Source of the DNA: Pagrus major
Lineage: Eukaryota > Chordata > Actinopteri > Spariformes > Sparidae
Assembly: GCF_040436345.1 (NCBI RefSeq)
Contig: NC_133235.1
Location: 19,678,660 to 19,742,659 of the forward strand
DNA: 64,000 nucleotides
Direction: 5' to 3'
The position numbers and the translations under genes are program-made. Shown here one piece after another: positions 1 through 64,000 of the stretch. Position 1 is the stretch's first letter, and each line of letters starts with the position of its first letter. The notes beneath the pieces were generated by a model that ran no database searches, was not told the origin of the DNA, and saw only the letters and a program-made list of their open reading frames with translations.

Positions 1-37
1 GAACTGAATCGTGATTAAGTTACATAAACTAAAGGAT

Positions 38-331
38 TTAAAGGTGCTCAATGCAGTTTTGTAAAATACATTTTAATCAGCAGAGAAAGATCTTCATTGA
101 CTTATTATTTTTTATGCCTAAAAAAGCTGAATAAACAAACTATCCGCGTTTTCATGACTGTCTGTGTCACCTTTCTAGCTTTCAACAGTGTTCTGGGGGA
201 CCTTATTTTCCTCTGAGAACAGCTTGTTTATTCAGTTAAGTTAGTTAGTTAAAAATAGTTATTAGTTTGTGTTATTACCTCATTAATATTGTAAATATTG
301 AAATTCTGAGTTTGAATGTGAGCCCCTTTAA
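38..331 (+). repeat. TTAAAGG MITE, copy A
   Basis: Starts TTAAAGGTGC and ends AGCCCCTTTAA. Internal blocks AAAGATCTTCATTGA, CACCTTTCTAGCTT, CAGTGTTCTGG and GAACAGCTTGTTTATTCAG are shared with the copies at 58778 and 60315. No coding capacity. It lies beyond the probable end of mib1. Confidence 0.85.
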
Positions 332-1259
332 GTACAACTGGATTAATATCAATTTAATATGACTGGAGAAGTTCATTTGTTTTGAATCATTATAGAATTA
401 CCTCAACGTTTCTTCTCAAATTCAGTCAACGTAAATATTTATATCAGCCCACCATCTTGCTACTAAAACCAAAGTTCAGAAAATCCTGAATGGAACCACT
501 TCAAGAACCAGAGCTAACTTGCTGGAAACTTGGTACAAAGGGGGTATAAGTGGCCAGCCGCAGCTGCCATTCACTCGCTGTCGAACACTGTAGCAGGAAA
601 ACCACATGAGGGCCCATTGTTCTAAAGACAGGTACTTGAGTATAAAATGACAAAGACATGACACCAGACTATACACCAACTGTCTAGGCCTTGTGCCAAG
701 TTAGAGATGTGAGAGGGTGTAAGGAGGTGTCACAGTCTCCCCTACAGTCAGCGTGCACTGACGGAGGGTGACAGCATGATGAATGTCTTGTTATGAGCAG
801 CTGCGTAGGGCTGCTGCGTGTGAGCCAAACCCAAAGATGTCCAGGTTATGAATGGACTAGTCAATGAGCTAGAACATAAATGGCCTTTGGTCATAATTTC
901 TTAGTGCTATGGAGATGTCTTGTGAGATGTCCCGCTGTCACAGCGCTGGCTAGAGAAGATGCATCACTCTATTTGGGTCTCTCTCATCTCCCATGAGTGG
1001 TTTCTCTACTGCTTTCTCTTCTCTCTGATTAGCATAGCTGACCTATCACACGCTGGTGCTGAGTCATTATTAGGTGTTAGCATTTTCAATTACCTCACAC
1101 CTCCCATCTCTGCCACCCTGTCTCCTCTGTGAGGCAGACGCTGCACAGCAGGGGAAAAGCAACAAAATGCTAATAAGAAGCTAACTACATCTGAGAAACC
1201 AAAAAAAAACAAAACAAGCTAATGAACAACAAAACAACAAAAAAAACAAACCTCTAATG
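332..1259. other. Sequence downstream of mib1, no gene recognised
   Basis: The longest open frame (476-679, minus) has no recognisable domain. This may be distal 3' UTR or intergenic DNA. An A-rich tract lies at 1200-1250. Confidence 0.4.
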
Positions 1260-1279
1260 TCCCATGGTTCATTTGGAAC

Positions 1280-1285
1280 TTTATT
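1280..1285 (-). terminator. Candidate mib1 poly(A) signal AATAAA
   Basis: Minus-strand AATAAA about 2.1 kb after the stop codon. A second candidate lies at 2005-2010. Sequence alone cannot choose between them. Confidence 0.3.
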
Positions 1286-3247
1286 TCAGCTATATGGTTG
1301 TTTTAAAAGCACTTATTAGCAATACAGACTGAACGGTTTCCATGATACATGTCGTACTGCATATGTCAAACATTCATGCCAAAGAAAATACTACTGATTA
1401 CCAACAGGACAGTTACAGGTATTGAAAATAAAGTACAAAATAGGCTTTTTCAGAACAACCATAACAAGACAACACTACCATAAAGCGTATTAGTGCTTCT
1501 AGCTTAAAGTGTTATCATGATCAATGAAAAGAATCAAAACTGTACTCAGAAAAGTTGCTTTCAGTCCTAAAAGGAAAGAAAAAAGCTTGTGTGCCGTTGC
1601 AAATTCCCACATAGCGGAGCAAGCTAGCCACCACTGAGTCTCCATATGGGTAACTGCCTTTTAAAAAGAGGTAAGGCAAGTTCTGTCTGTTAGAAAATCA
1701 TTAGCTTTCCTCCCAAATAAAACACTGGTGAAAAGATATTTGACACTTTTGACAACAAAATGTCTTTTTTTTTTCTGCTTCACAAACAAACAAGTTAGGC
1801 TTACAGAGACCTATTTCAGAGAAAAACGCTTCTACTGATGATTGCTAGAAAGCTATTGCCAACAAAAAGCAAACAAATAAAAACTTCACAAACGTATCTC
1901 AACATTAATATCAGAGCAGAATGTTTGAGAGATTTTTGAGGCTACATATTAGGAAGGCAGTGATACCTATAAATCCTATTTGTTTGGGCAGCAATACAAA
2001 ATAATTTATTCTACATTTTCATCTTAGTGTTCTAATAGATTGTACTCTCTAGCTCAATAAATGTCGATTTTTGAGAAAAGGAAATACACTTAAATAAAAA
2101 AAAAAAAGTAATACAAGATAAAGAGCACCTTATCCCCATACGAGTTATATAACAAGTAGATTTTTGGAAGCAAAATGGCACAGAGTCATCAATGGTAAAT
2201 TAGCAATGCTCCTTGAATTGTACATTTTTTTTGTCAGACAAATACCACGTAGTCTCAACAGTTTAACATCAAGTTGTGACAAGATACTCTTTGTTACAGA
2301 AATGTTTTGCATCATGTGTGTTTACAACAAACAGGCACAGCGGGGGCTGATCACTGGACAGAAGCTGAATGCGTTTGTCTTGAATTCCGACACGACGGCT
2401 CTGGAATCGGCAGCTGAAAGGGTGTTGCGACATCCGCCCATCGTTCACTGTACAGCTCGGTAAACAAAGTACGGGTGTGGTGTGCTACCTGGGTGTATCT
2501 ACAACTCTATCTGTGTTTTCATCACTGCGCAGAAAAGAGCTTTTACCCTGACTCAGCTTCTCTAGTGCAAAACTGCCAACATCCGGTCTCGAACCGCGAG
2601 GACGTCGGCGTACAGCGTGTCACAACGGCCAAACTGAACACGGACATGAAGCTAAAACACTCACTGAACCTTTAAGTGGTGCATTTGTCACAAACTTGCC
2701 ATACTGTCATGAAAAATTAAGTACTTAAAATCCACATCTGGAGCTTCTGATACCAATACACGTGCATAAAGATTTACAAATACAATAAAACTTGACTGCA
2801 GCTGGCACCGACTGCGACAGATGCACGAGAACTTTACATCAAAAGGTAACGGGCCGACCTCTACATCATCTCCTCTACGCTTCAGATGTGCACAGCTGTT
2901 CGAGGATGAAATCTGCAAATGGGACGTGCCCCAAAAGTAAATATCCAAGACCGTGAGCCTAAAGGAGCCACCATAGACTAAATCAGATAAAATAAGCATC
3001 ACATATCAAGTAAAAACAGAGAAAATGACACAGAAAGAGAGGGGGGATGGTGGGAAAAGAGAAAAACGCCATGATGCGAGCGTCTTGATGATGATGACAG
3101 AGTCAAGTCAGTTCATATTTTTCCTTGTTTTGTAACAGAAATTCCATCTGAACACAATCAAACCATTAAAAGAGCATTTGTTGTGTTGAGTAAGACATTA
3201 GATAACACCCTTGGCTGGCTGACTCGGGTGCTGTGAGGATGGTCGAG

Positions 3248-3277
<30 letters not shown>
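3248..3277 (-). repeat. CTG repeat in mib1 3' UTR
   Basis: On the plus strand this is seven CAG, one CAA and two CAG. Read in the mib1 mRNA sense it is a CUG repeat starting about 90 nt after the stop codon. Confidence 0.9.
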
Positions 3278-3278
<1 letters not shown>

Positions 3279-3367
3279 TGGTGTGATTGTGGCTTTGCGG
3301 GCGTGGTCGGTGTGGGCTGTCAGAGAAAAGAGAGAAAGAGAGAGTCTGTGGTGGTGGTGGGGGGGGT

Positions 3368-56743
<53,376 letters not shown>

Positions 56744-57460
56744 TTACGAAAAGGATCTCGCAATGCCACAGGAATTAGTTAGTTAACTGGCGAGCTCGCG
56801 CTCTTTGCTAGCCGGATATCGGTGCGCTGGAGGATAGTTTCCAAATCCAAGTGCAAGTCCTAACAGGAAAGAGACTGGAACAATCCTCAAAGCCTAGCCT
56901 GCTAGCCGAGTTAGCTGCCTCAGGAGGCTGTTGGAGCCTCTTACAAAAACTATTACGACAAGCTAGTGTTACCTGCAAGCCAGCGCCTCTTCAGTGTCGC
57001 CTCTGAGTTTAACAAACCAATTACCCTAAAAGCCTATTAAGTAGCCACATTGCTAGCTTAGCTCAGCAAGCTGGCTCTCTCCTCCACTCCACACACAAGA
57101 ATGCCACCTCTTCAACTTAGCAAGCTAGCGAGCCGAGTTGCTAGCTATCGAAAGGCTAGCAAGATAAAACCTCTCCTGGCTAGCAAGTCCTTCTCGCTGA
57201 GGAAAATGTAGTCCTTAGGTGGGTTGGTTATTCTTATTGTTGTTGTCCGTGGCGGTGAAAATCCATCCAAGATGCTCCCTTTGTCAACCAGTGATGGTTC
57301 CCTGGAGTCAACTCAGAATAAACGCGTCGCCATTATTGTCAATCATCGTTCAGACCTCAGACGAGCAACAACTAGCCACGGAGGTAAACGACAAAGCCCG
57401 AAGACTAGAGGCTTGGAAAACAAGCACGAGTCCAGCCCACGACGCGCATGCGCATCTGCA
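56744..57460 (-). promoter_or_regulatory. mib1: mib1 5' UTR and probable promoter
   Basis: Region directly upstream of the mib1 ATG. It is GC-richer than its surroundings and unusually dense in GCTAGC/CTAGC words. On the plus strand CGCGCATGCGCA at 57443-57454 fits the NRF1 palindrome. On the minus strand AATAATGGCGAC (57325-57336) fits a YY1 initiator-type element. No TATA box is placed convincingly. The start site is inferred to lie roughly between 57200 and 57440. Confidence 0.5.
57443..57454. promoter_or_regulatory. NRF1-like site
   Basis: CGCGCATGCGCA, one base from the ideal TGCGCATGCGCA palindrome, at the far end of the probable mib1 promoter. Confidence 0.5.
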
Positions 57461-57496
57461 CTGTTGAAGATTCAGATCAGATCTCTATATAAAAAC

Positions 57497-57523
57497 ATAA
57501 ATAAATAAATAAATAAATAAATA
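57497..57523. repeat. (AAAT)n repeat
   Basis: Six to seven tandem AAAT units. Confidence 0.9.
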
Positions 57524-58558
57524 ACAACATAATCTCGGTGTTTCAGCATTGTAATGATGTAGCTAAAGAAAGATATTTGTGATTTTTTAATTTTATTAAA
57601 TTGTTTTTTTTCTTTTCCAATCAGAACAATACTTTAAACTAACACACATCTTGTAATTGTTAGAATTGAACAGTAATTAAGTAAGCAAGTGCACACATCA
57701 GCTCATTAAACACCAAATAATCAATGTTTGAGTCACAACAAACAGTATTGGTAACTTTGCGGAAAAACAAAATATATATATTTTTAATTTTAATTTTAAG
57801 TTTGTAATATACAAACAGTATATAAACCAACATTGATTAAGGAATTGATAACAAAAAAAATAAAATAAACACATTTATTCACTCAGGTATATGAATAAAT
57901 CCATGCATACACACTATATGTATTGTCTAGCATGTGTTCTGCACATAGGATTTCTTGTGGTATTATTACAGTGGACAAAGCTGACGGCAGCTCACATTCA
58001 TTAAAATGCTCATAATTAGATGATATCCACAGAGAGTGTCAAAGGCTACCAGCTGGCATTGTTATATGGAATAATTTTTTTTGTCATTTTAAGACAATGT
58101 AATTAATTATACTAAATCTAGTTATCAATTGGCATGTTGAATGATCATAACTAACAACTTGCTGAGTTGAAGTCTGACATTTTTCTGTCAGAATTCACAT
58201 CCAAACTCCATATAAATATTCAGATAAGATAAAATAAAGAGAAGACTTATGACGCTGTTATGTTTCGCTTTATAGCCACTGTCTCCAAAGTCCATAAGAT
58301 GAGGTTGACAAGGCCAATTGTATGTTCATCTGTAACCATTATAAACCTAAGATGTGAAAAATTATATTAATCTTTACCTTGTAATCAAAATGCTAACTCC
58401 ATGATAATGTTTTTTTCATTTTTTCGCCCTAAGACTCCATGTTCACTGTGAGGCAATTACTTTAGGTAATTAAAAAAATGAAAATGTCTTTGTTGGGACT
58501 GTATGCACCACTAAAGACGATAGGGGCCTGAAGGCATTACTTGTAGTATTACCTAATC

Positions 58559-58719
58559 TTGGGGGCCCCACCTTGTAGAGAGGGACTGTGAAACTGCACC
58601 CGACTTTCCATCGGCATGGGGGTGAGTAGATGATGACTGAATCTTTATTTTGGAGTGAACTTTTCCTTTTAATATAGACTACAACTCTGGGCCCCTCTTG
58701 ACAAGGTGGGCCCCCCCAA
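58559..58719. repeat. 160-bp element with GGGCCC-containing inverted ends
   Basis: Left arm TTGGGGGCCCCACCTTGT (58559 onward) and right arm (58691-58719, reverse complement starts TTTGGGGGGGCCCACCTTGT) are inverted copies. The inside carries GGTGAGTAGATGATGACTGA and TGGAGTGAACTTTTCCTTTT, which look like a common fish dispersed repeat. Confidence 0.6.
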
Positions 58720-58777
58720 AAAAATGTACGTGTTGGCTGTGAAGTGGTGCATATAGTCTTAACACACACATTTTCAG

Positions 58778-59087
58778 TTAAAGGTGCGATATGTAGTTTT
58801 GGGGAAGCCATTTTAATCCGAACAGAGAGATCTTCATTGACTGATTTTTTTTACTAAATAAACAACCTCTCTTAGTTTTCATGTTTGAATAAACAAACAC
58901 GATAAAGGACAACACATTTTCATACTGTTTTACTTTGTTTGTATGTGGCGGACCCTGCCACCTTTCTAGCTTCAAACAGTGTTCTGGGGACCTCATTTTC
59001 CTCTGATAACAGCTTGTTTATTTAGTTATGGGAAAAAAATATTAATATTAAAATTTCCTCTCCAAGATTACCTAGTGCCACCTTTAA
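58778..59087 (+). repeat. TTAAAGG MITE, copy B
   Basis: Starts TTAAAGGTGCGATATGTAG, ends AGTGCCACCTTTAA. Shares GGCGGACCCTGCCACC, CTAGCTTCAAACAGTGTTCT and AACAGCTTGTTTAT with copy C at 60315. Confidence 0.9.
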
Positions 59088-59349
59088 TTAAATTACCACA
59101 AACTGATTGCCACACGGTAAACATGGAGCCCTGTGGGACTGTATTCCCAGGGGCAGCTGCCTGTTTTCCTCAGTTTGGAAACCCAGTTTGATCATGGAGT
59201 GAACTTCTACTGCAGGAAATCATCTTTCAGAAGCTGGAGCTGTTCAATGATGCTGCCTGTGCACAAACCTACTTTGGGCTGTAACATCCCACTGAAGGGA
59301 GACTTCCAGTGCTGCAGCTCCCGCATGGTGCACATCACCTGTGCTGACT

Positions 59350-59403
59350 GCAGGGGGCGACTGACAGACTGACTGACCGACTGACTGACTGACTGACTGA
59401 CTG
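59350..59403. repeat. (GACT)n repeat upstream of abhd3
   Basis: About ten imperfect GACT units, 170-220 nt before the abhd3 ATG. Confidence 0.9.
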
Positions 59404-59571
59404 TGAGATAGCCGGTCAAAGAGCGCCACCGCTCGCTCGCACGTATATCTCCCCCACATCAGCAGGTCCCCTTGACTGTCTCCTTCACAGCGGGCTCGCA
59501 GGCAGACACAGCTGACTTTGAACCGAGCTGGCCGCTGTCCTCACAGTACGGGTGACACCAGGGACCTTGCA

Positions 59572-59733
59572 ATGATCTCGCTGGACTTCAACTTCAACAT
59601 CTTGACAAGGGACCTGTCGCATTATCTGGAGAATCAAGTGAAAGTCGGGCTGTTCGGTTCGGGTGTAGGACTGTCTCTGGTGCTGGGCTTTAGCGCAGCG
59701 TACACCTGCTACTACTTGATTTCAGTAGCGAAG
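59572..59733 (+). CDS. abhd3: abhd3 coding exon 1
   Basis: Residues 1-54 (ISLDFNFNILTRDL through LISVAK), including the membrane anchor. 162 nt, ends on a codon boundary; donor GTAAGA. An in-frame TTG-initiated extension to 59518 exists, but the ATG at 59572 aligns with the known family start. Confidence 0.94.
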
Positions 59734-61801
59734 GTAAGAGCCGTTATGGTGTTACACCGCTGTGAAGGCACTGCTTTTTGCCTTAGAGCTCGTTTTTTTG
59801 TCAATTGAAGCCGGCGTGTGTGTCCTTTCATTAATGGAGGGAGCGTTTTCACTGCCACGCGTGTAACCGACCGGTGCGTCCGCTGGATGGAGGTTTCGAT
59901 TAGGCTGCATCTGTCCACCGGCGGGGCTAACGATGCACCGCCCGCACATGTGGGGAGGATGTCAGGCAGCCGAGAGGCACATTTTTAATCAGCATGTTAT
60001 CCAGAAATTAATATTATCTAACCACACCTATGTGCTGCACTTATGTGGCTACATTAAATCAACACAAACAGTTACAGTTAGACGTCAGTGTCGGCTAAGC
60101 TAGGCTAACATAACTGTATGTTAGCTAAAAATGCCGGTAGGATTTATGTAATGCTCAGAGACTCACCGTGTTAATGATTTTATTCATTATTTAATAATTA
60201 ATCTCACGGTTTTTTTAAATCATGTATGAGTTACATTAAAATGTTAATACAACAGAAATATAAGTAAGGATGTTAAAAGAGGCTTGAAAAGAGCATTGAA
60301 TGCAACATCTGGACTTAAAGGTGCACTGTGTAGTTTTGGGGAAAAACATGTAATCAAAAGAGAAAGATCTTCATTGATGCTTTCAAGAAACTAAATAAAC
60401 AAACTGAATAAACTGAGTAAACAAACTGACAACTAAAGGACACAACACAGTTTCACACTGTTTAACTTTGTTTACATGTGGCGGACCCTGCCACCTTTCT
60501 AGCTTCAAACAGTGTTCTGATGACCTTATTGTCCTCTGAGAACAGCTTGTTTATTCAGTTTGGAAAAAAATAAATGTCTGAATTTGTGTTATTACATAAT
60601 CAATACTGTAAATATTGAAATTCTGAGTTTAAATTTCTTGTCAAAAAACTACATACTGCCCCTTTAAAGAGGCAGTATGTAGTTTTTAGAAAAGTAGTTT
60701 TTAGAAAAGAAAGTCTCAGAAAATTCTTAAAGTTCATATTTACAATATTAATACAAACTCAGAAATATTTATTTGATATATTTCCATAAGGGAATAAACA
60801 AACCAAAGTTGGCTAGAAGGTTGTTGCAAATGTAAACAAAGTTAAACAGCATGACATTTTGTACAGTCAGTTTATTCAAGTGAAGATGAGATTTTTCTCT
60901 TCTTTTTTAAAATTTCTTCCTCAAAACTACACAGTGCACCTTTAAACTAAGCAAAGTTTATTTTTGAGTGCCATTCTCAACTCGCCAAAAACGGACGCTT
61001 TGGATTAAAGGACAGATCGGCTTTTTTTTATGAATTGGGGACTCAAAAATCAATTTTTTTCACAAATAGGACCCTTAAAATGAAAGGGGTATTTAATAGA
61101 CCAAATTATGCAACAGAAATCTACGGTGGATTGTTAAACTACCATGCCATAACATGTGTAAAGCTGTTTCTTTTCATTATGAAGGGCTATTGCATTCTTA
61201 TTAATAGAATTTTGAACTGTAAAAAAGAACTTAATGTTGACAACATGATTTATGAAAAAGAATTTTATCATTTCGACATTTTATCGCGAAACTAAAAACA
61301 CCAGTTTGACTTATATTCCCTGAAGTGCACACAATTTTTTTTTGCAAATCAGCCCTTCTGTTCCAGTTTTAATCCTGTATTACAAGCACCAGAAGATTAA
61401 GACTTGATGTTAAGTTTAGAGACAATGCAACAAGTTATGCAAGTTAAGAAAAGGATTAAGAGTTTTATTTATTTTTTTATTTATTTATTTATTTATTTTT
61501 AACAACATATGACATAACAAAACATGGCTTAGAGCTAAAAAAAAATGTTTTCCACTGATGGATCTACTGTCATATTGAGGGGAAAAAATAAGTCACTTTT
61601 CTGACTGTGTCACATTTCATTCACTTGTGTTTTGCAGAAGCCACAGCTCATATCTGGGGGTAAGAAGTTCTGCCAGTTTCTGAGGGAGCAATGTCCAGTA
61701 GTGACAGAGACCTACTACCCCACCTTTTGGTGCTGGGAGAGCCGCATCCAGACCCTGCTGAGACCCTTTGTCACAGCCAAACCTGGGGTCGTCTACAGAA
61801 A
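59572..61801 (+). CDS. abhd3: abhd3, abhydrolase domain-containing phospholipase ABHD3 (5' part; two exons)
   Basis: ABHD3 is a membrane-anchored serine hydrolase that cleaves phosphatidylcholines with myristoyl or oxidatively truncated acyl chains (family knowledge). Only residues 1-108 are here. Visible: N-terminal segment RDLSHYLENQVKVGLFGSG, a hydrophobic anchor about residues 26-52 (GSGVGLSLVLGFSAAYTCYY), then CPVVTETYYPTFWCWESR, diagnostic of the ABHD1/2/3 group. The serine nucleophile and the rest of the alpha/beta-hydrolase fold lie beyond the window. ATG has G at -3. Exons: 59572-59733 and 61638-61801. Divergent to mib1, as in human. Confidence 0.94.
60315..60667 (+). repeat. TTAAAGG MITE, copy C
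   Basis: Starts TTAAAGGTGCACTGTGTAG and ends ACTACATACTGCCCCTTTAA. Internal blocks match copies A and B. Its right end shares the TTTAAA junction with inverted copy D. Confidence 0.92.
60664..60945 (-). repeat. TTAAAGG MITE, copy D (inverted)
   Basis: Reads in the opposite direction to copy C: its minus strand starts TTAAAGGTGCACTGTGTAG and contains GTTTAACTTTGTTTACAT and CTTCTAGCC. Together copies C and D make a long imperfect inverted repeat of about 630 bp. Confidence 0.88.
61638..61801 (+). CDS. abhd3: abhd3 coding exon 2
   Basis: Residues 55-108 plus two bases: KPQLISGGKKFCQFLREQCP, TETYYPTFWCWESR, LLRPFVTAKPGVVYR. Acceptor TTTTGCAG, donor GTAAGT. Reading through the donor hits TAA at once, which supports splicing here; the next exon is off the window. 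Confidence 0.95.
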
Positions 61802-62894
61802 GTAAGTCTTCACCGTGACTGACATACTAATTATGCATCACAAAAGTTGCTTTTCTTTCCTCCAAACTGAGAATTTGTTCCTCTTTGCAAGTAGACATGC
61901 TGGTTAAAATGTACATTTGAAGTCAAAGAGGTCATATCCCATAAGCAATAAATGTGAAGCATGCAAGCAAAAACGTTCTCACTTAAGTAGTTACAGTAAA
62001 TAAACACTTAATATGAGAGCTTTGTTGTTCAGGCATTCTACTGTAATTAAATAGCACTGCAGAATTTTCCATGCCCACAGAGAAAAGCTTTACGGTAAAA
62101 CTTTAAAACTAGCTTTAGCACAGGGAAAATGCCATTGACTATTTCTTGATGTCTTTCTTTCCAGTTTCACAACTGGAAACAAATCCCAGTTTTGTTCTCA
62201 GCCAAGACTCAAAAGCTCAGCGGAGAAAGAGATCTTTTGTGGCACAATGCTGGCTCAGGCCGCCCTGCCTGCTCCTTGATAATGTACATTCTGTTGAAGA
62301 TTAATTGGCACTGCATTCCTGCCCCCTGTGCACATAAAGGAGATTACAGTTCATCAAGAGAGGCTTATTTTTCATTTATACTGTTTATTACCTAATTGTT
62401 CATATTATATTCTCATGTAATTTGTTTCATGTATTCTGATTTATCCTCATTTCAGTGACCATGTGTGTATAAAATATGAAATATATTATGTGATGTGATG
62501 GTGCTTTATTTGTCAGCCAGGAGAGGGGGAAAAAAAATCAGCTCCTCTAATTACGACTTTGCCACTTCACCCCTTAAAGGTGCACTATGCTACTTTTTAG
62601 AGGCCTATAAACAGAGAGAGTTCCCAATACAAGGAATGGCAGTCAGCAAGAGCTAACATGAGTTTTAGATGTAGGCTAGTTTAAAGCCATATAGTTATGT
62701 TTTTGTTTATGAACATTAGAGCAAAACAAGCTTGTATTTTAAGTTATGGTGGGGTGAGAGCAAAAAGATCATAGAAGTTTTCTACATTTCAAAAATATAG
62801 GACTTTATAACCAAAACAGTTTCTAAAAAAAGTGCACATTTAATATAAAAACTGAAGCTAAACCCCAAACTTTACATACAGATACTGTCGTTGG

Positions 62895-63378
62895 TAGGAT
62901 GCACAATAAATATCAGGCCGATGTTGGGAAATTTATGTTATTTGCTATTTATCAGTATCTGTGAAATTCTAGCTGATAAGTAGAACCCATAATATGAAGC
63001 CTAAATAATTTTGTCGTATGCACCTTGACAGCTGGTTTGCAATCCACCAGAAAACATGAGGACGAAGAAAAAGAAGGAGAAGAAGACAAAGGAGAGGAAG
63101 GGTAGAGCCATGCAGTGTAGACTAGAGAACCAAACATGTTGGCGTGAACTATTTTTACAGTTTCAGTGGAAAACAACACGATAATAATTTATAACACAAG
63201 TTTAACAAGGATTCAGAGAGGATTCTTTGCTCACGACATCTTGGCCTTTCTTAGCCTCAGATTATGAACTTTTTAAAAGTGCAAAAATGTTAGATTATCG
63301 GTTATCTTATTGGTGTTAGTAGCAGGTCTTTATCACTTATCAGTATCAGCTGAAATAAATCCATATTGTGCACCCCTA
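62895..63378. mobile_element. Nonautonomous DNA element, 484 bp
   Basis: Terminal inverted repeats TAGGATGCACAATA (left) and TAGGGGTGCACAAT (right, reverse complement). The inside is related to the split element at 8340-9400. It contains the intact CTTAGCCTCAG site (TTA at 63251-63253) that corresponds to the insertion point used by the Harbinger-type MITE in that other copy. Confidence 0.75.
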
Positions 63379-63399
63379 ATTTTTTTGTGTATTTTATCC

Positions 63400-63540
63400 A
63401 GAGGTGGCAAAAGTACGCACAGTAGAAGTAAAGATACAACTTCCTTACTTAAGTAAAAGTAAGAAAGTACAGGCTTTGAAATGTACTTAAAGTATAGAAG
63501 TAAAAAGTATCCCTCTGAAGGACATTTCTACCGGCCATTT
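63400..63540. repeat. Teleost AAGTA-rich dispersed repeat
   Basis: GGTGGCAAAAGTACGCACAG, TTACTTAAGTAAAAGTAAGA and GAAGTAAAAAGTAT match the pattern of a common fish interspersed repeat (ACTTAAGTAAAAGTA core). Boundaries are approximate. Confidence 0.55.
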
Positions 63541-64000
63541 TTGTGCAAAGCTAATTGAAGCTCACGTCATATTAATATAATTCAAAGACTATTAAATTTA
63601 AAGGTAGAACCTGTAGGACTTTTCCGAGCTGTTCTATGGTGTCAAATACTGACATTTTGGGTTGCCAAAGCGCTTTTAATAATCAATAATTATCAATCAA
63701 TATTCAACTCAAATGCATTAAAACTAAACCCACTTCTGATTTTATCGAAACACTTGATCAAAAGTTGATCATGATTATTGGTGTGGTTGTATTTAATCCT
63801 TTAGTTAAATTATTAGTCTCACGATTTACCCGTCCCAAGGACATTCACGCAGCCTCTGCTCTTGACGGCTTCCTTTGTCAAGGAGACAAATATTCCCACA
63901 ATGCACAGCTGTCAGTTATCAAAACGTGGCACGGCCGATGTCACATTCACTGTATTATCACATTACCTCCGGGGACAACAGGACACCACCCGACCCATAA

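Larger units (their letters stand above)
1260..3367 (-). other. mib1: mib1 3' UTR (downstream end uncertain)
   Basis: This is the stretch downstream of the mib1 stop, with no other recognisable gene. Two AATAAA hexamers on the minus strand are candidate poly(A) signals, at 2005-2010 and 1280-1285. A long 3' UTR is normal for vertebrate MIB1. The true end cannot be fixed from sequence alone. Confidence 0.5.
57461..59571. other. Divergent mib1-abhd3 intergenic region, with abhd3 5' UTR at its right end
   Basis: About 2.1 kb between the two 5' ends. Contains an (AAAT)n run (57497-57523), an inverted repeat (58559-58719), MITE copy B (58778-59087) and a GACT repeat (59350-59403). The abhd3 5' UTR and promoter probably lie in about 59400-59571. 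The two promoters are too far apart to be a compact bidirectional one. Confidence 0.6.
59734..61637 (+). other. abhd3: abhd3 intron 1
   Basis: GT-AG intron of 1.9 kb. It holds two MITE copies tail to tail (60315-60667 and 60664-60945) and a TTTA run at 61466-61500. No further gene. Confidence 0.9.
61802..64000 (+). other. abhd3: abhd3 intron 2 (runs off the window)
   Basis: Starts GTAAGT. No third exon was found up to the window edge. It contains a MITE-like start TTAAAGGTGCACTATG at 62576, an inverted-ended element at 62895-63378, and an AAGTAAAAGTA-rich dispersed repeat at about 63400-63540. Confidence 0.8.

Noticed and set aside
59518..59571. N-terminal extension of abhd3
   Set aside because: The frame upstream of 59572 begins with TTG, not ATG, and the family start aligns to the ATG at 59572.
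61035..61295. 86-codon plus frame in abhd3 intron 1
   Set aside because: AT-rich intronic sequence with no domain and no splice logic.

Overview
The window is vertebrate nuclear DNA, most likely from a spiny-rayed (percomorph) teleost fish. The coding exons match fish Mib1 and Abhd3, the genes have many short exons, and the non-coding DNA carries short DNA-transposon families typical of teleosts. There is no prokaryotic, viral or plasmid gene content.

mib1 (Mindbomb E3 ubiquitin ligase 1) fills about 54 kb on the minus strand. I could place all 22 coding exons with GT donors, AG acceptors and consistent phases. They join into 3126 nt, which is 1041 residues plus TAG, running from the ATG at 56743 down to the stop at 3368. 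The protein has two MIB/HERC2 domains flanking a ZZ finger, Mib repeats, nine ankyrin cores, and three C-terminal RING fingers. The 3' UTR lies below 3368. The 5' UTR and promoter lie just above 56743, in a CTAGC-rich stretch with NRF1-like and YY1-like sites.

Intron 12 of mib1 (13585-41954) is 28.4 kb, over half the gene. On its plus strand, antisense to mib1, it carries the muscle microRNA pair mir-1 (31909-31995) and mir-133a (35673-35760). Mammals keep this cluster in the same antisense position within MIB1, so this is an ancient nested gene arrangement.

abhd3 begins at 59572 on the plus strand, divergent from mib1 with about 2 kb between the two 5' ends. Its first two coding exons are here and the rest lies beyond the right edge. 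ABHD3 next to MIB1 in divergent orientation is conserved with human.

Most other recognisable sequence is repeats: a roughly 300-bp MITE family starting TTAAAGG (four copies, two of them tail to tail), hAT-like MITEs, a Harbinger-type MITE nested in another element, a dead Tc1-like transposase fragment, other teleost interspersed repeats, and simple repeats. One simple repeat is a (GAT)n tract inside mib1 exon 19 that encodes 14 aspartates. I found no tRNA, rRNA or CRISPR array, and no further protein-coding gene.
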